Assembly (NCBI GenBank): GCA_963575745.1
Contig: CAUYUJ010002747.1
Coordinates: 503,501-567,500 of the forward strand
DNA length: 64,000 bases
Reading direction: 5' to 3'
From: Prorocentrum cordatum
Taxonomy: Eukaryota > Sar > Dinophyceae > Prorocentrales > Prorocentraceae
The notes beneath the pieces are model-generated. The model was not told the DNA's origin. It saw only the letters and a list, made by a program, of their open reading frames with translations, and searched no databases. Below, piece by piece: positions 41,350 to 52,266 of this stretch. The first letter of the stretch is position 1. Each line of letters starts with the position of its first letter. Both the position numbers and the translations under genes were made by a program.

Positions 41350-42290
41350 GACAACTTGGCCCCTTGTCGCTTGTTGGGGCCTCTTAGGAGCCTCTTGGGG
41401 CGTCCAGGAGGCCTCTTGGAGCGGGAGGCTCGGATTCTCGGTTCGTGGTCTCCATGTTGGGCCCCTCTTGGGACCCTCTTGGGGTCCTTTTGGGCCGTCT
41501 TGGGCACCTCTTGGGCTGTCGTGGGGCTCTCTTGGACGGTCGTGTGCCTCTCTTGGAGGCCTCTTGGGCCGTCTTGGGGTCGTCTTGGAAGCTTCTTGGG
41601 CCGTCTTGGAGCGTCGGAAAGGCGAAAAGGCGAGGAAGCCAAAAACCTTGGAAAAACCAAATGGAAATCAATGGTTTTGGCGCTCTGAGGCTTCGTGGAC
41701 GTTCATTGGGATCTCGTTGGATGCCTCTCGAGGGCTTCTTGGAGACTCGGGAGTCGTTGTCGAGCCTCTGGGGTCTCTTTCGGGCCCCTTGTCGCCTTTT
41801 GGGGCCTCTAAGGGGCCTCTTGGAGCCTCCAGGAGGCCACTTGGAGCGGAAGGCTCGGATTCTCGGTTCGTGGTCTCCATGTTGGGTCCCTCTTGGGGCC
41901 CTCTTGGGGTCCTTTTGGACCGTCTTGGGAGCCTCTTGGGCTGTCGTGGGACCCTCTTGGGCGGTCTTGGGGCTCTCTTGGAGGCCTCTTGGGGCGTCTT
42001 GGGGTGGTCTTGGAGGCTTCTTGGGCCGTCTTGGAGCGTCGGAAACGCGAAAAGGCGAGGAAGCCAAAAACCTTGGAAAAACCAAATGGAAATCAATGAT
42101 TTTGGCCTCTTGGGGCTCTCTTGGAAAGGGTCGGGGCTCTCTTGGGACGTCTTGGAAGCTTCTTGGGCCGTCTTGAGGCCGTGTTGGGCGTCTTGGGCCG
42201 ATCGTTCGGTGATTCGGAACCCTCTTGGTCCGTCTTGGAAGCCTGTTGGGGCCCTCTTGGCGCGCTCCGGGGAGCGTGGAAGGCCGCACC
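41350..42290 (+). repeat. family F array with 425-base tandem duplication
   Basis: GGCCTCTTGGGG, GCCGTCTTGG and GGGCTCTCTTGG words form two copies of a long unit. Copies start at 41,429 and 41,854 with CTCGGATTCTCGGTTCGTGG. Each ends with the less GC-rich core GGAAGCCAAAAACCTTGG and AAATGGAAATCAATG, at about 41,635-41,685 and 42,059-42,110. The core resembles, on the other strand, that of the 27.2-28.6 kb array. The 542-residue minus-strand frame here is a repeat artefact. Confidence 0.85.
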
Positions 42291-43400
42291 CAGGAGGAAC
42301 ACCATCTCTGAACTGAGTTTGCCAGGAGTGTCCTGGGACCTTCCCGGGGTACTTTCCGGCCGGGGACCCCCAGGGGCCGCTCCGCGCGCGCGAAGTATAG
42401 AGTTATTGTTAACCAGTTACCGGAGATGGTCTTGTTCGTCGTCGTAGTCGATGTCGTTGTGCTGATCGTTGTGGTCGTCGTGTTAGTCGTCCTCGTGGTC
42501 GCCGTCGTCCTTTTTCTTGCAGCGTCAGAGTAATCGCAGTCGTCGTGATTTGTTTCATTGCCGTGTTTGTCTTGGTTGTATTCAGAGGGGTCGTAGTCGT
42601 CGTCGTGTTGATCGTCGTGATCTTCTTGTTGGTCTTGGTCGTCATGGTGGTGGTCGTCCACGTCGTTATTTGCCTCGTTTTGGTCGCTTCCGTAGTGGTC
42701 TATTGTGGCGTCATCGTGTTGGTCGCCGTCGTTGTGTATCGTCGCTGCGGTGTTCGTCGTTGTTATCCTCGTCGTCGACATGGTCGTCGCCGTGCGTCGC
42801 AGTCGCCGTCGTTGTGCCGGTCGCCTGCTCGAACTGTCGGGGCGGGTCTGGCCCGCGTCGGGGCGAGGCGCGGTTTGCGTCTTCGTAGTCGTTTCTGTTG
42901 TCTTCGCTGTCGTTGTGTTGTCGTCGCGGCTAGATTGCTTGAACGCACTCACGTCCGCCTTACTGTCCCGCCCGCCCGACTCGCCCGGTAGGGCCCCTCC
43001 CGTCCGACCCACCCGTTAGGTCTGCAGTGTTTGGAAGCCCGCCCGCCCACATTCGTGTTTTGCCCGCCCGACCCGCCCGGCAGAGGCTTGTCCGCCGGAC
43101 TGCTTGAAGGCTTGGCCGCCCACTTTCATATCCTTGTCACCTGACCCGCCCGTGGGGGTCCGCTAGCACGAAGTGCCCGTTAAGGTGCTGCCAGCACAAC
43201 CAGCCCGTTAGGGTGACGCCCACCGTCGTCGTCGTCTTCGTCGTCGTTGTCGTCGTCGTCGTCGTCGTGAGCGTCGTCGTCGTGCTGTCGTAGTCGTCAT
43301 TGTCGTCGCTGTTTCCGTTGTTGTCGGCTGCGTTGTGCTATTGTTCGTCGCCAGCGTCGTCTTGTATTGATCGTAGATGGTGTATGCATGACGGATGGCT
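42291..43400 (+). repeat. GTC/GTT trinucleotide and CCCGCCCGACC tracts; no gene
   Basis: 42,420-42,900 and 43,205-43,380 are GTCGTC and GTTGTC-rich. 42,955-43,165 is built of CCGCCCGACCCGCCCG words. Frames give Val/Ser/Arg low-complexity peptides on both strands. Confidence 0.75.
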
Positions 43401-43949
43401 CTGGCCTGCAGAACGAGAGAGAGAGAGAGAGACGAGGTCTACAGCCATAGTGGTGCATAGCTATTCTGCATCGTTAATCGGGTCATTACTTTCATATGTT
43501 TATAGATCTACCACGAAGTCGAAGTCCCGCGCAAGGCCCAGGCCACCCAGACACCCCCCACATGCCCTAAGATGCCGCAGCCATGACCCCCAAGAGGCCT
43601 TCAGGAACATAGTGCTTTGCAACAAGGTTGTTGTATGATTTGGAGACATCCGCTTCTTCGGTCTTCCAGGCGTCCGAGACCGCCGAGCAGACCCGAGGTC
43701 CCCCCAGGAAACACCGACAAGATTTCAAGATGGCCCAAGAGAGACTAAAGACGACCCGACAGGGCTCCATGACAGCAGGAGTCTATCACGACCCTCCCAA
43801 CAGCCTTTCAGGACCCTCTCAGGAGTCAGGAGTCTCTCAGGACCCTCCCAACAGGCTCTCAGGACCCCCCCGGGATTTCGCAGGACCCTCTGAGCATCTT
43901 GCATTTGGGGTGCGTTGCCGGGAGCATCCGTATCTGCACAGGCAGCCGA
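43401..43949. repeat. (GA)n microsatellite and CAGGACCCTCCC repeats
   Basis: A short GA run lies at 43,411-43,430. CTCAGGACCC recurs at 43,806, 43,837 and 43,858 with ACAGG between. No gene is recognised. Confidence 0.5.
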
Positions 43950-44240
43950 GCGAGTGTTGGGTTTGCCGTCGCGCCTGTGCACAAACCGACACAATTCCCT
44001 CAACTTCCATTTCGCCCGAAAGAGGTTCGATTTGATGTGAGGGGTGCCGCGACTGACCTATGGATCTCACGCCAGGTCTTCGTGGAAGGAAGACATGTCC
44101 GTATCTACGTCCTCGCGGGCCCCGTGACCGCATATCCACTGGATCGCGCCCTAGAATCCAGACCACGAGGGCGTCGATATGGACATGATATGTTCGCCGC
44201 CCGTAGCCCTCTGGCACTCGTCGCTCCCTCCAGTTCCTGA
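43950..44240 (+). CDS. possible exon of an unknown protein
   Basis: One frame reads FRPKEVRFDVRGAATDLW, then SRQVFVEGRHVRIYVLAGP and YPLDRALES, with balanced residue use and no low complexity. It stands apart from the repeat-derived frames around it. There is no start context, no domain and no neighbouring exon that I can join. It could equally be a chance open frame. Confidence 0.2.
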   Translation, partial: ASVGFAVAPVHKPTQFPQLPFRPKEVRFDVRGAATDLWISRQVFVEGRHVRIYVLAGPVTAYPLDRALESRPRGRRYGHDMFAARSPLALVAPSSS

Positions 44241-44490
44241 TTCTTCACTTCCTCCTCCACCACCTCCTCCTCCACCTCTTCCTCCTTCACCTCGTCCACC
44301 TCCTCCTGCCGAGACCTCGGCCCCAGGGAGGCATCCCCGAACTGTAGGCGCACGTTTGGGGATGCCCTCCGATGGGGGCAGTGCACCTCCAGGGTCGAAC
44401 ACGTCGTCTTGGCCTGAAGGTTCCTGGCGAACTCACCTGTTCAAGCAGAGGAGGGCTGGTTGAGACAGGGGTTGGCCTTCGGGGGGACCC
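44241..44490 (+). repeat. TCC/ACC tract and unique flank
   Basis: CCTCCTCCACCACCTCC-type sequence at 44,250-44,315, then unique GC-rich sequence without a gene. Confidence 0.6.
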
Positions 44491-44645
44491 CCGTTGCCAC
44501 AGTTGGACGCAGCTCGGAAAATCGGTGCGTCTGGAACCTGGGACGGGCCCGGGGATTGATTTTGAATTGCCGTCTCCGAGATGCGTTTGGCAGTTTTTAG
44601 CCTCCAGAGGCCGTCACTGGGCCCAACGAGACCGCCAAACAAAGA
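44491..44645 (-). repeat. family P repeat, diverged inverted copy (possible)
   Basis: GGCAGTTTTTAGCCTCCAGA and GCCGTCACTGGGCCCAACGA resemble the family P segment TAGTTTTCGGCCTC...CTGGGCCC at 53.69 kb. The match is partial, so the call is weak. Confidence 0.3.
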
Positions 44646-44659
44646 CTCAATGGTGATCG

Positions 44660-45090
44660 TTTTGTGATTCATTGTTTTGCCGATCGGCGCGGGCCCTCCC
44701 CCCCCCATCCCCCTCACGGAGTAGGTCTTGGCCGTTTTTTGGCGCCTGTTTCGGGCAGTCGGAGTCTCCCCCACAGGGCGCACTGTTGCAAACAGTCACA
44801 TTCAGCAGCGTTCCGGAGCCTGACCCCCCCCTTCCCCCCCCCTTCTGCCCAATGTCGAAGCGCCGAATAAACGTTGTTTTGCCGATCGGCGCGGGCCTTC
44901 GCGCCCCCCTACTTCCATCCCCCCCCATGGAGTAGATCTTGGCTGTTTCCGGCGTTTTTTGTTGTTTGGCAGGCGAAGTCTCCCCCACAGGGCGCACTGT
45001 TGCAAACAGTCGCATCAAGCAGCGTGCCGAAGCCAGACCCCCCCCCCTTTTCCCCGCCCCCTTTCCGCCCAGTGTCGAAACGCCGAACAA
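44660..45090 (+). repeat. family N repeat, two head-to-tail copies
   Basis: GCCGATCGGCGCGGGCC starts at about 44,679 and 44,880. Each copy carries GGAGTAG(A/G)TCTTGGC, GAGTCTCCCCCACAGGGCGC and ACTGTTGCAAACAGTC, and ends near TGTCGAA(A/G)CGCCGAA. ACTGTTGCAAACAGT is itself a 15-base perfect palindrome in these copies. Confidence 0.8.
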
Positions 45091-46570
45091 GAAACCGCTC
45101 ACATGCTGGAAGGCCCTCGGCCGCGGCGAAGACGCTGGGCTGGCGGAGCGGTGGCAGCCTGGCCGTTGCGGGGCCGACGTGCTTGTGCGGCGGCCAGCCT
45201 TCTGCCGTGGCGGAGCTGGGCCACCGGAGCGACGGCAGACAGCATCGGCCGCTCCTCGGGCACTCTGCTTGGAGGCCTCTGGCATTTATCTCTGGGGCTC
45301 TTGGCGATGGCTGCTCGCTTGCTTGCTCCTCCTCCTCCGCCTCCCTTCTCTGGTCCTCGTCCTCTTTGTATCCTCTGTCCCCCCCAGCCCATTTCGCCAT
45401 CCTCCTGCCCCTACTACTTCTCCTCCTCCCTGTCGCCTTCCTCGTTTATCCTCGTCCTCCTCTCGTTCCGCCTCTTGCTCCTCTCGTTCCTCCTCGTTCC
45501 TCCCTCCCCTTTTCCTCCTCGTTCTCCTGTCCCTCCTCCCCTCCTTCTCTCTTGCTCCCCTCCCTCATGGGCCCTTTCCCCTATCCTGCTCCTCTTCTTC
45601 TTCCTCCTTCTCCTCTTATCCCCCTCCTCTTCCTGTCATTCCCGGTCCTCCTCCACTCATGGTTCTCACCCGCGTTCCCTTGTCCTCGTCCTCGTCCTCA
45701 TTGCCTTCATATCCCCCCCCGTCTTTTTCCCCGCGCCCTCCTCGGGGAGGGATTAGAGCGAGCCTCCCGAGGCAAGCAGTCATATGTTTCAATCGATCAG
45801 CCTGATCCAAGGGGAGACGGCAGAGGACGCGCGATGGCGCCAACCTCCGATCAGTAGTGTTCCCACCTTTTGACCTTTTGCTGACCAGGATAGGACGCTC
45901 GCCGAAGGAACTACAAGTACTCCACCTCTTTCCTCTCCCTGGTTCTGGTCCACCTCCATCCGTGCCGCCTCCCCTTGTTCTCCCTCCTTCCCGGAGGCCC
46001 TTCGGGAGCCCCTGCTTGATGGAGGAGGAGGAGGAGGAGGAGGAGGAGGAGGAGGAGGAGGAGGGGAGGAGAGGACAAGGACATCCGCATAAGCGGGTGC
46101 AACGTCAAAAACCTACGCTGGTGTCTTGTGCACTTCTGCCAAAATCCCGTGCCACTGATTGTGCAGCAGCCCTGCCTTCTCGCTAGGGCGGGGACGGGGC
46201 ATACCACGTTGCTCAAGGCAAGGATTGGGCTCCGACGTGGCCCCGTAAGAGAGGCCCGCTACCTGACGTTCACGAGTCCCTGCGGGTCAGTGCGGGGGGG
46301 GGGGGGCGGTTGCCGGCCCTTCCGCGTGCCATAGGGTAATGGACGCGCGGGCTTAGCAATGCGCCCGACCCAGGGGGGAGGAGACGACGACACGACCACT
46401 CAAGAGGAGAAGAGGGGGGAGGGTCAGGCGGCCCGTGTCCCCAAACTGTTGCTGGGGGGACTGCTTACTGTACTGCCCCATGCACTGTCGCATCTGTATT
46501 CTGATACACAGTTGTAGTGTCCCACCGATCCCCCTCGAAGTGTATGTGGGGTAGAGCATTTTGGTAACAC
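45091..46570 (+). repeat. pyrimidine-rich tract, GGA microsatellite; no gene
   Basis: 45,310-45,720 is CTCCTCGTTCCTCC-like. A (GGA)n run lies at 46,019-46,062 and a G-run near 46,289-46,303. Open frames across the tract give Ser/Pro/Leu low complexity. Confidence 0.7.
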
Positions 46571-46738
46571 GGTATATAGTAGGTGGGGCCATCGAGGAAA
46601 CATTCTGGTGTTTTTCGTGATGATCTCTTCTTTCCCCTTCGACACCCTGCAGTCATGTACCTGTCCGCGCTCCAAGACATACTTCTCATTGCGATGACAG
46701 TGCGAGCACTCCGTGATGCCCATACTACCTGCCCCGAG

Positions 46739-46840
46739 TTGCATTCCGAAAATACCTCGCTCATGCATCTCTTGGCTGCTGTGGGCTTGTCCAGCTTGCC
46801 CAGAGTATCACTCCGAGAAAACCTCGCTAATGTTTCTCAT
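46739..46840. repeat. CTCCGAGAAAACCTCG hairpin repeats (family S), copies 1-2
   Basis: TTGCATTCCGAAAATACCTC (46,739) and CACTCCGAGAAAACCTCGCT (46,809) are two units 70 bases apart. The core CGAG-AAAAC-CTCG can form a 4-base-pair stem. They lie just beyond the donor-like GTGAGT at about 46,876 (minus strand). Confidence 0.65.
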
Positions 46841-46879
46841 GGCATTCCAGTAGGCTCCACTGGGTGCACTCACTGGTGG

Positions 46880-49360
46880 CCGCTGAAGGAGCTGGCCGCA
46901 GTCGTCTCCTCCGACTTGGGGTAGCCGAATTTTGCTTCGAAGACCTCGGTGCCATCCAGCAAAGTCTGCGTGCTGTCTCGTAGCTTCTGGCGCCGCTTGA
47001 GCCGATCCACTTCCTCTGGGTCGAAACTGCCCCATTGCTCAGCTTATTCAAGGCGACCTTCATGATTTTGTGGAGGTTATCGCCGTCTTTCTTTGATATC
47101 ATCAGCGCCAGCTCGCACCAGCTCCGTACAGTAAAGGCCTTCCTCCATGCCCTTTTCCACGCGTCCACAGGGTACCTTGCGATGGGGTCGCAACATTTGA
47201 CCTTGTGCGTCATCGGGAAGGACGCGGGGATCAGCTCGAACAACTCCTCTGGGCTCATCTTCTGGGCGGCTCGACGAGCTGGCAGCGGCGCTCTTTGATG
47301 GCGTCGTCTAGTTGCTGCGGCAGCCTTTCTGCTACGAGCGCTTCCCAGTTATTTCCCACTTTGGGCTCCGCCACCATTGGCGGCCCACTCTTCTACGGGA
47401 GGAACTTCGACCCGCGCCCGATCTTTGGCCACCCCTCGCAGTCGTCGCCGGACGTTTCTTTCGTCTTGTCAACCCAACTCTTTCATAAGCACAGCTTCTG
47501 GGTGGTTCTCCTGCGCCTTGATGAGCGGCAACCAGCGCATCTTGCACCATAACTGCCACTTGTCCCCTCTCGAGGTGGGTCTGGGGCCTCTCCGCCACGA
47601 CTTGTTTGGGACAGCAAGCCCGCACGAGCGGGCTCCGCCCCTCTTTTCGCCCCATCCTGCACCCCTCCTGCATGCGTTGAACAGCTGCAGGTTGTCGCTC
47701 CACTTGTTCACGAAGTCCAGCGCCTTGAGGTACGCCGATTGTTTTGCCCCCATGTTCTTTGCCGTCTTGTAGTCGCCCAGCTCGTGCAGCTCTTTCTCTT
47801 TTTCCTCCAACTCTTGTTGTGCCGCCTTCAGTGCATTTTCGCCATCGGTGTCCATGGCCATGTACTTGTTGAGCAGGATGTCGCATTCCTGCTTGCGCAG
47901 CGCAGAGCCTCTGTCATGCTGTCTCCTGCCTCGCTCTGGTCAGCAACTACGCTTCCATTCGTTATGCTGCCCTCCAGCAGCGCCATCGCCTTCTCCTTTG
48001 ACTCCCCTATGGCGAACCTGTCCCTTAGTGTGCAAGACGTTTTACGTGGGTCTTCTTCCTCGGCCAGGAGTGCTCGTGCTGCCTGCATCTGTCCCGCGGC
48101 CAGGGCTGCCCACGCGGCTCCCGTTGACCCTGCCCTCTCGAGGTATACTTCTCCTCCGTGCAGCGTCTTCTCTTCGTTGCTCCATTCTTCCCACCCCTCC
48201 TCCATGCAGCTCCATCTCGCAGTCGATGCGCACTTTCTTCCGTTCGCTGCCCTTGCCTCCTTGATCTATTTTCATGGCCTGGCTCATCTCGCGCGTGCTC
48301 CTCGTGGCTCTCGATCATCTTGTAGTACTGGGGCCCCTTGTTGCAGCGCCCGCAGGGCCATGGCTGGCTGCTGCCCGCGAAGGCCATGGGCGGCCCCCCC
48401 GCGTTGCGCGCTCCGAGAAACCCCGCTAGTGCGCAACGCTGCGCACCTGGGTGTCTCTTCCTCTTCGTCTGCGCGCTGTTGGGCGCGCCAGCTATCCCCA
48501 ACTGCCCTGGGGTGGGGGGGAGGGGCTGGGGCGGCGCCCTCGTTGCTTGATGCTGACGCCGACGGGGGTGCAGTGGAAGTGCTAGTCTCCGTCGGCCGCG
48601 GCCCGGCACTCTGTCCCGGGGTCTTTGCACTCCGAGACAACCTCGTTAATGCATGTGGCCCGTGCTGTCCGCGGCGGCGCAGCGCTCCGAGAAAACCTCG
48701 CCGATGCCACCGCCCCCTCCGTCCTCAGCGGCGCCGACGCTGACGCTGACGCTTTGCCATCCTCTCCGGCTCCGACTTGGGCGCTGCCGACTGGGATTTC
48801 TTGCCTCCCGCTGACGATCAGCAACCCCATCGCCATTCTCAGGTCGCGGCCCGCGAACTGGTCCAGCTTCGCCACGGGTTCTTCCTTCATGTCCGTCGGG
48901 GCAGCGCTCTGAAGATGGAGGATTCGTTGATGCCGATCAGGATATTGCCTGAGCACTCGCCCCAAAATTCCTGCTCGTCCTCCTTCGGGTTCCTGTTTTT
49001 GCTGTTGCGCGCCTTGTAGCTCCATCTGACGTTGCACATCTTGGTCGTTTCTGTGATCATGGCCTGGCTGTGCTCGCTGTTCTCCTCCATCAGTTCATCA
49101 GCTTCAGGAAGACGTTCCGGGCGTCCAATGCTTGATCTTTTGACGCTGGTACTGCTGGTTGATTTCTTTCTGCCATTGCGACGCCAAGTCCTGGATACCT
49201 TCCGTGAGCGCCACCCCCGCGTGGATGCTTGGTGGCTCCATCTTGTGCCCCTTGTCCTTCTCCCCGTCCTGGCCCCCGTAGTTCTGCCCCGCTGCCATCT
49301 AACCCCGACGCACCTATGGCTTACTCGCACGAGGAAGAAGTCCGAGGTCACGTGGCTCAT
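46880..49360 (-). pseudogene. helical segments downstream of the zinc knuckles
   Basis: Protein-like blocks in changing frames follow one another. At 49.25 kb lies TEGIQDLASQWQKEINQQY. At 49.1 kb lies RPERLPEADELMEENSEHSQ. At 47.84-47.68 kb lies a coiled coil (AAQQELEEKEKELHELGDYK). At 47.26-47.05 kb lies MSPEELFELIPASFPMTHKV. At 47.03-46.88 kb lies FDPEEVDRLKRRQKLRDSTQ. The last ends at CACCA|GTGAGT, a perfect splice-donor-like site. They may be the C-terminal part of the retroelement or exons of a separate host gene; I cannot decide. Confidence 0.35.
48400..48715. repeat. family S hairpin repeats, copies 3-5
   Basis: GCGCTCCGAGAAACCCCGCT (48,407), GCACTCCGAGACAACCTCGT (48,627) and GCGCTCCGAGAAAACCTCGC (48,683). 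Confidence 0.6.
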
Positions 49361-49700
49361 ATCTCTGATCTCTGCTGCCGAGCGGAGGGCCAGCCGCTGG
49401 AGTCCGTTGATGCATACTCTGAGGTCGAACTCCTCGTAGTTGCCCGCTGCACGTGGCTGGCGGGAGGGGGGGGGGGGTGCGCCCTCCTCCTCCGCCTTTG
49501 CCGCCCCCTCCCGTCGCCGCGGCCGCGGCTGCTGCCTTGGCGCTGGCCCTTTCTGTGTGCCACTGGTATTTTCCTTATCCCTTGCCGCCCTCGCGGTGCT
49601 TCGGGTCTCCTCTCATCTCCACGGTGCCATCGCCATTTTTCACGCAGTGCGGTCCAGGATGGTGGCAGCGCGCGCGCGCAACTGAAAGCCCCCCAAGGAT

Positions 49701-49880
49701 TCATTCAGCCTGAAGACCACAGAGGGTGCAGACAAGGCAAGGAGGCTCTTGTACTGGATGATTCCAGCAACTTCTGCTTTCGCAGAAAATCCCGCGGCTC
49801 TCCGCTGCCCTCGCGACACGGTTGGCCGTTATTTTTTTCGACGCGCAAGAGCTCGAGCACCATGGGCATTGATTCGTTAT
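49701..49880 (-). pseudogene. Cys-rich zinc-knuckle region of the minus-strand retroelement
   Basis: CPWCSSSCASKKITANRVAR, then RGIFC, then PPCLVCTLCGLQAE form two CxxC pairs with spacing like the post-RT zinc knuckles of this element family. The expected His of the first knuckle appears to be replaced by Arg (NRVAR). Confidence 0.45.
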
Positions 49881-49979
49881 CACCAAGCCGGGGATCAGCG
49901 GGAGACTGCTGCGCTCCACTCTCCTGTGCCCTGCCAGCGCCGCCGCCTTAGTCAATTGCGCTCCGCGCGCCTGCCCCTC

Positions 49980-51249
49980 TGTCCCAGTTGCCCGGTCACG
50001 CCAGAGCTGAGCCGCCACTTCGCCTCCCACCACTGATTTTTGGCAGCAGTGTGTCCCCGGCCTCTTCAGTGTGGCGTAGGATGCTGGGATCCGTCCCAAT
50101 CCGAGCTTCCCCATCTCTTGTGCCCTTCTTGAACATTGAGTTGTCTGATTGCCTCCGCCGGTGCCAACTTCCGACGTCCTCGCTGACCTCCGCCATCGCT
50201 GGGAAATTCCTGGCTACCTGCACCGCCCAGGGCGTAGATGCCTCGCAAGCCCTTCCATGTTCCAATCTCCTGATTTTGCAGAGGCTGCCCAGCTTCGACG
50301 CGCCAAAAACTGCCGCCAAGACGCTGCCAAAGTTCTCTTGATATTTTTCCCATTGTTTGTACCACCGTAGCCTGCGTATCCTGCGCACTGCCGAGCAGCG
50401 CTGTGTCCTCGATCACTTGAAAATCTCTTTGCTGGCGTAGACCTGGTCGTGCCGTCTGCTCCTACCTGGCCCGTCCTGCGTCCTGCCATTCTTCTCAACA
50501 GTAGCACACCCCGCGTAGTCCTTGTATGCAGCCAGTCGTCTGCGCACTCTATACTCATTGACGTGTAGTGCAGCGCCTCGACAGCGAATGGTAGGTCCTC
50601 CTCTGTCGGCATGGCGAACACTGATGCCAGCAGGAGGTTGCGTTTTTTGCTCACGAAAGCGTCTGTGCAGTCGTAGTTGCTGGCGGTGGTGCTCACTCCT
50701 GCCTGCCCTGCTCTCCATTCTGTAGCTCCGACGCAGGTCGTCGCGTTCTCTTTCGATCTATGTCTAAGCCATCCCTTTTACCCAGCATGGGTGATTAGGT
50801 GATTTTCCTTTGTAGTGGATGCCTTTGCGAAAAGGCCATTCCCGCTGAGCAATATTCGCGCGTGGCTCTTGTTTTGTTGAGTGCCTTTTCATGCTGAGAA
50901 GAAAATCGACTTGTGCCAGTCCAATGGGTTAGCTCGATACTGACGACACTTAATAGGATTTGCTCCAGCTTGCCCCTGCACTCCATTCTCACGTCTGTCT
51001 CCAGCGCCGACGATCCAGGCCCAGCTTCCTCGTATCCTCCCAGGTGATGCGCTGTTTTGTTCTGCCGCCCGTAGTGTTTCACCTTCGTTATCTCTGTCTG
51101 TCCTGCCCAGCGCCCTGCCCGATGTCCAACCCATTTTTTTGTGCAGTGACCTGCCCGCCCTGCACTTGTAGGGCGAGTTGTACTTGTCCAAATCCTCCTC
51201 GTCGTCTCGCTTCTCCGCCGCCCGTGCTTTCTGCTCCTCCAGCTTCTTG
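49980..51249 (-). pseudogene. reverse transcriptase region of the minus-strand retroelement
   Basis: NYDCTDAFVSKKRNLLLAS (about 50,678-50,620) fits RT motif A, a hydrophobic-D-x4-AF pattern. LHYTSMSIECADDWLHTRTT, then RGVLLLRRMA, fits the stretch leading to motif B, where QGD is lost. Helical text in neighbouring frames (VIEDTALLGSAQDTQATVV, 50.4 kb) fits the thumb side. A clear YADD is not found. Several frame changes occur within 1.2 kb. This is a fragment of the element, not a host gene. Confidence 0.45.
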
Positions 51250-52266
51250 CTCAGCTGCTCAGGGTATTCCAGGTTGACTGTGGGTTCCAGTGGCATCCAT
51301 ATCAGTTCCACTGGTACTCCCCACGAGGGGACCCCCCCCCCTCTTTGCCGCTTGCCTGCAGTACTTTAGCATGTCTCTGTTGTCCCTCTCCGAGTGTGCT
51401 ATCAGCTCCATATCGAATGGGAACGGCATGTCTTCTGCGATCATATCGTCATGCTCCTTCTCGTACTCGTCCAGATCCATCGGTTCTGCTGCCAGCCCCC
51501 CCCCCCCCTCGCGGGGCCATGCCCGCGCTGAGAAATAGTAGCTCGTTTTTTGGTCCTGTCCCATTCCTTTGAGATTCCACCCTGAGCCTGTGCATCTCGC
51601 TGAAGTTGTTGTTCTCGTATGCCCTCCATATTTCGCCTGCCAGTTGTTTTCCTTGTCTGTTCAAAGAGTGCCCTGTGTCTGCGTAGCACATCTTGTACCT
51701 GCACCAGCTCCTTCTTGATCTCTTCCATTCTCTCCTGCGTGTCAGACTATCATGCCCACTCTTGACTTCGTCCTTTCTGCCGTGAGGGAATGCCGTAAGA
51801 CTGGAAGGCGGCCACCCCCTTGTCATCCTGCTCCGTCTTGATTGGGAATACTTACAGCATGGCATGCCTGCCCGCGTCGCTCCATTTCTTCCACATCTAG
51901 TCCGCCGTGGAGCGCTCCTGTAGCTCTCTCAATTCTTCCTCTGCCGTTAGCCCCCCGTGGGTTGCATTCCGAGGAAACTTCGTTAATGCTTCTCGTAGGA
52001 GCTCGGCAGGTTCTTCCCGGGCGGCACTCCGAGATAACCTCGCTAATGCATCTCCTCGGAGTACTGAAGGATCAGCCTGGGTCGCACTCCGAGAAAACCT
52101 CGCTCATGCTCCTCCTGGCTGCAGTGGCTGGGCGACCTGCAGGCGGCGGTCGAACGTGCTCAAGAATTCCGCCCTCAGACGTCCTTTCCTCAGGCACTCC
52201 ATCAGCATGTTGCGGTCCACTTCCTTGTCTGCTCTTTGCTGTTGGTGCTCGCCCAGGAAATGAAGT
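51250..52266 (-). pseudogene. linker between EEP and RT of the minus-strand retroelement
   Basis: KEVDRNMLMECLRKGRLRAE (52.2 kb) follows the EEP end, where related elements have a WD---L motif. Next come EEIKKELVQVQDVLRRHRA (51.7 kb) and, in another frame, IWRAYENNNFSEMHRLRVES with NGTGPK (51.6 kb). AAEPMDLDEYEKEHDDMI (51.5 kb) ends the segment. These fit the pre-RT region of the family. Three of the hairpin repeats lie at 51,962-52,113 inside it. Confidence 0.45.
51962..52115. repeat. family S hairpin repeats, copies 6-8, ~60-base period
   Basis: GCATTCCGAGGAAACTTCGT (51,964), GCACTCCGAGATAACCTCGC (52,024) and GCACTCCGAGAAAACCTCGC (52,084) each run into TAATGC or TCATGC and a CTCCT word. 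Spacing is 60 bases, so this is a short tandem array. Confidence 0.75.

Noticed and set aside
41384-43012. 542-codon open frame on the minus strand
   Set aside because: It crosses the family F array and a GTC tract. The product is repetitive Arg/Pro then Thr-rich text, and it mirrors the duplication rather than a gene.
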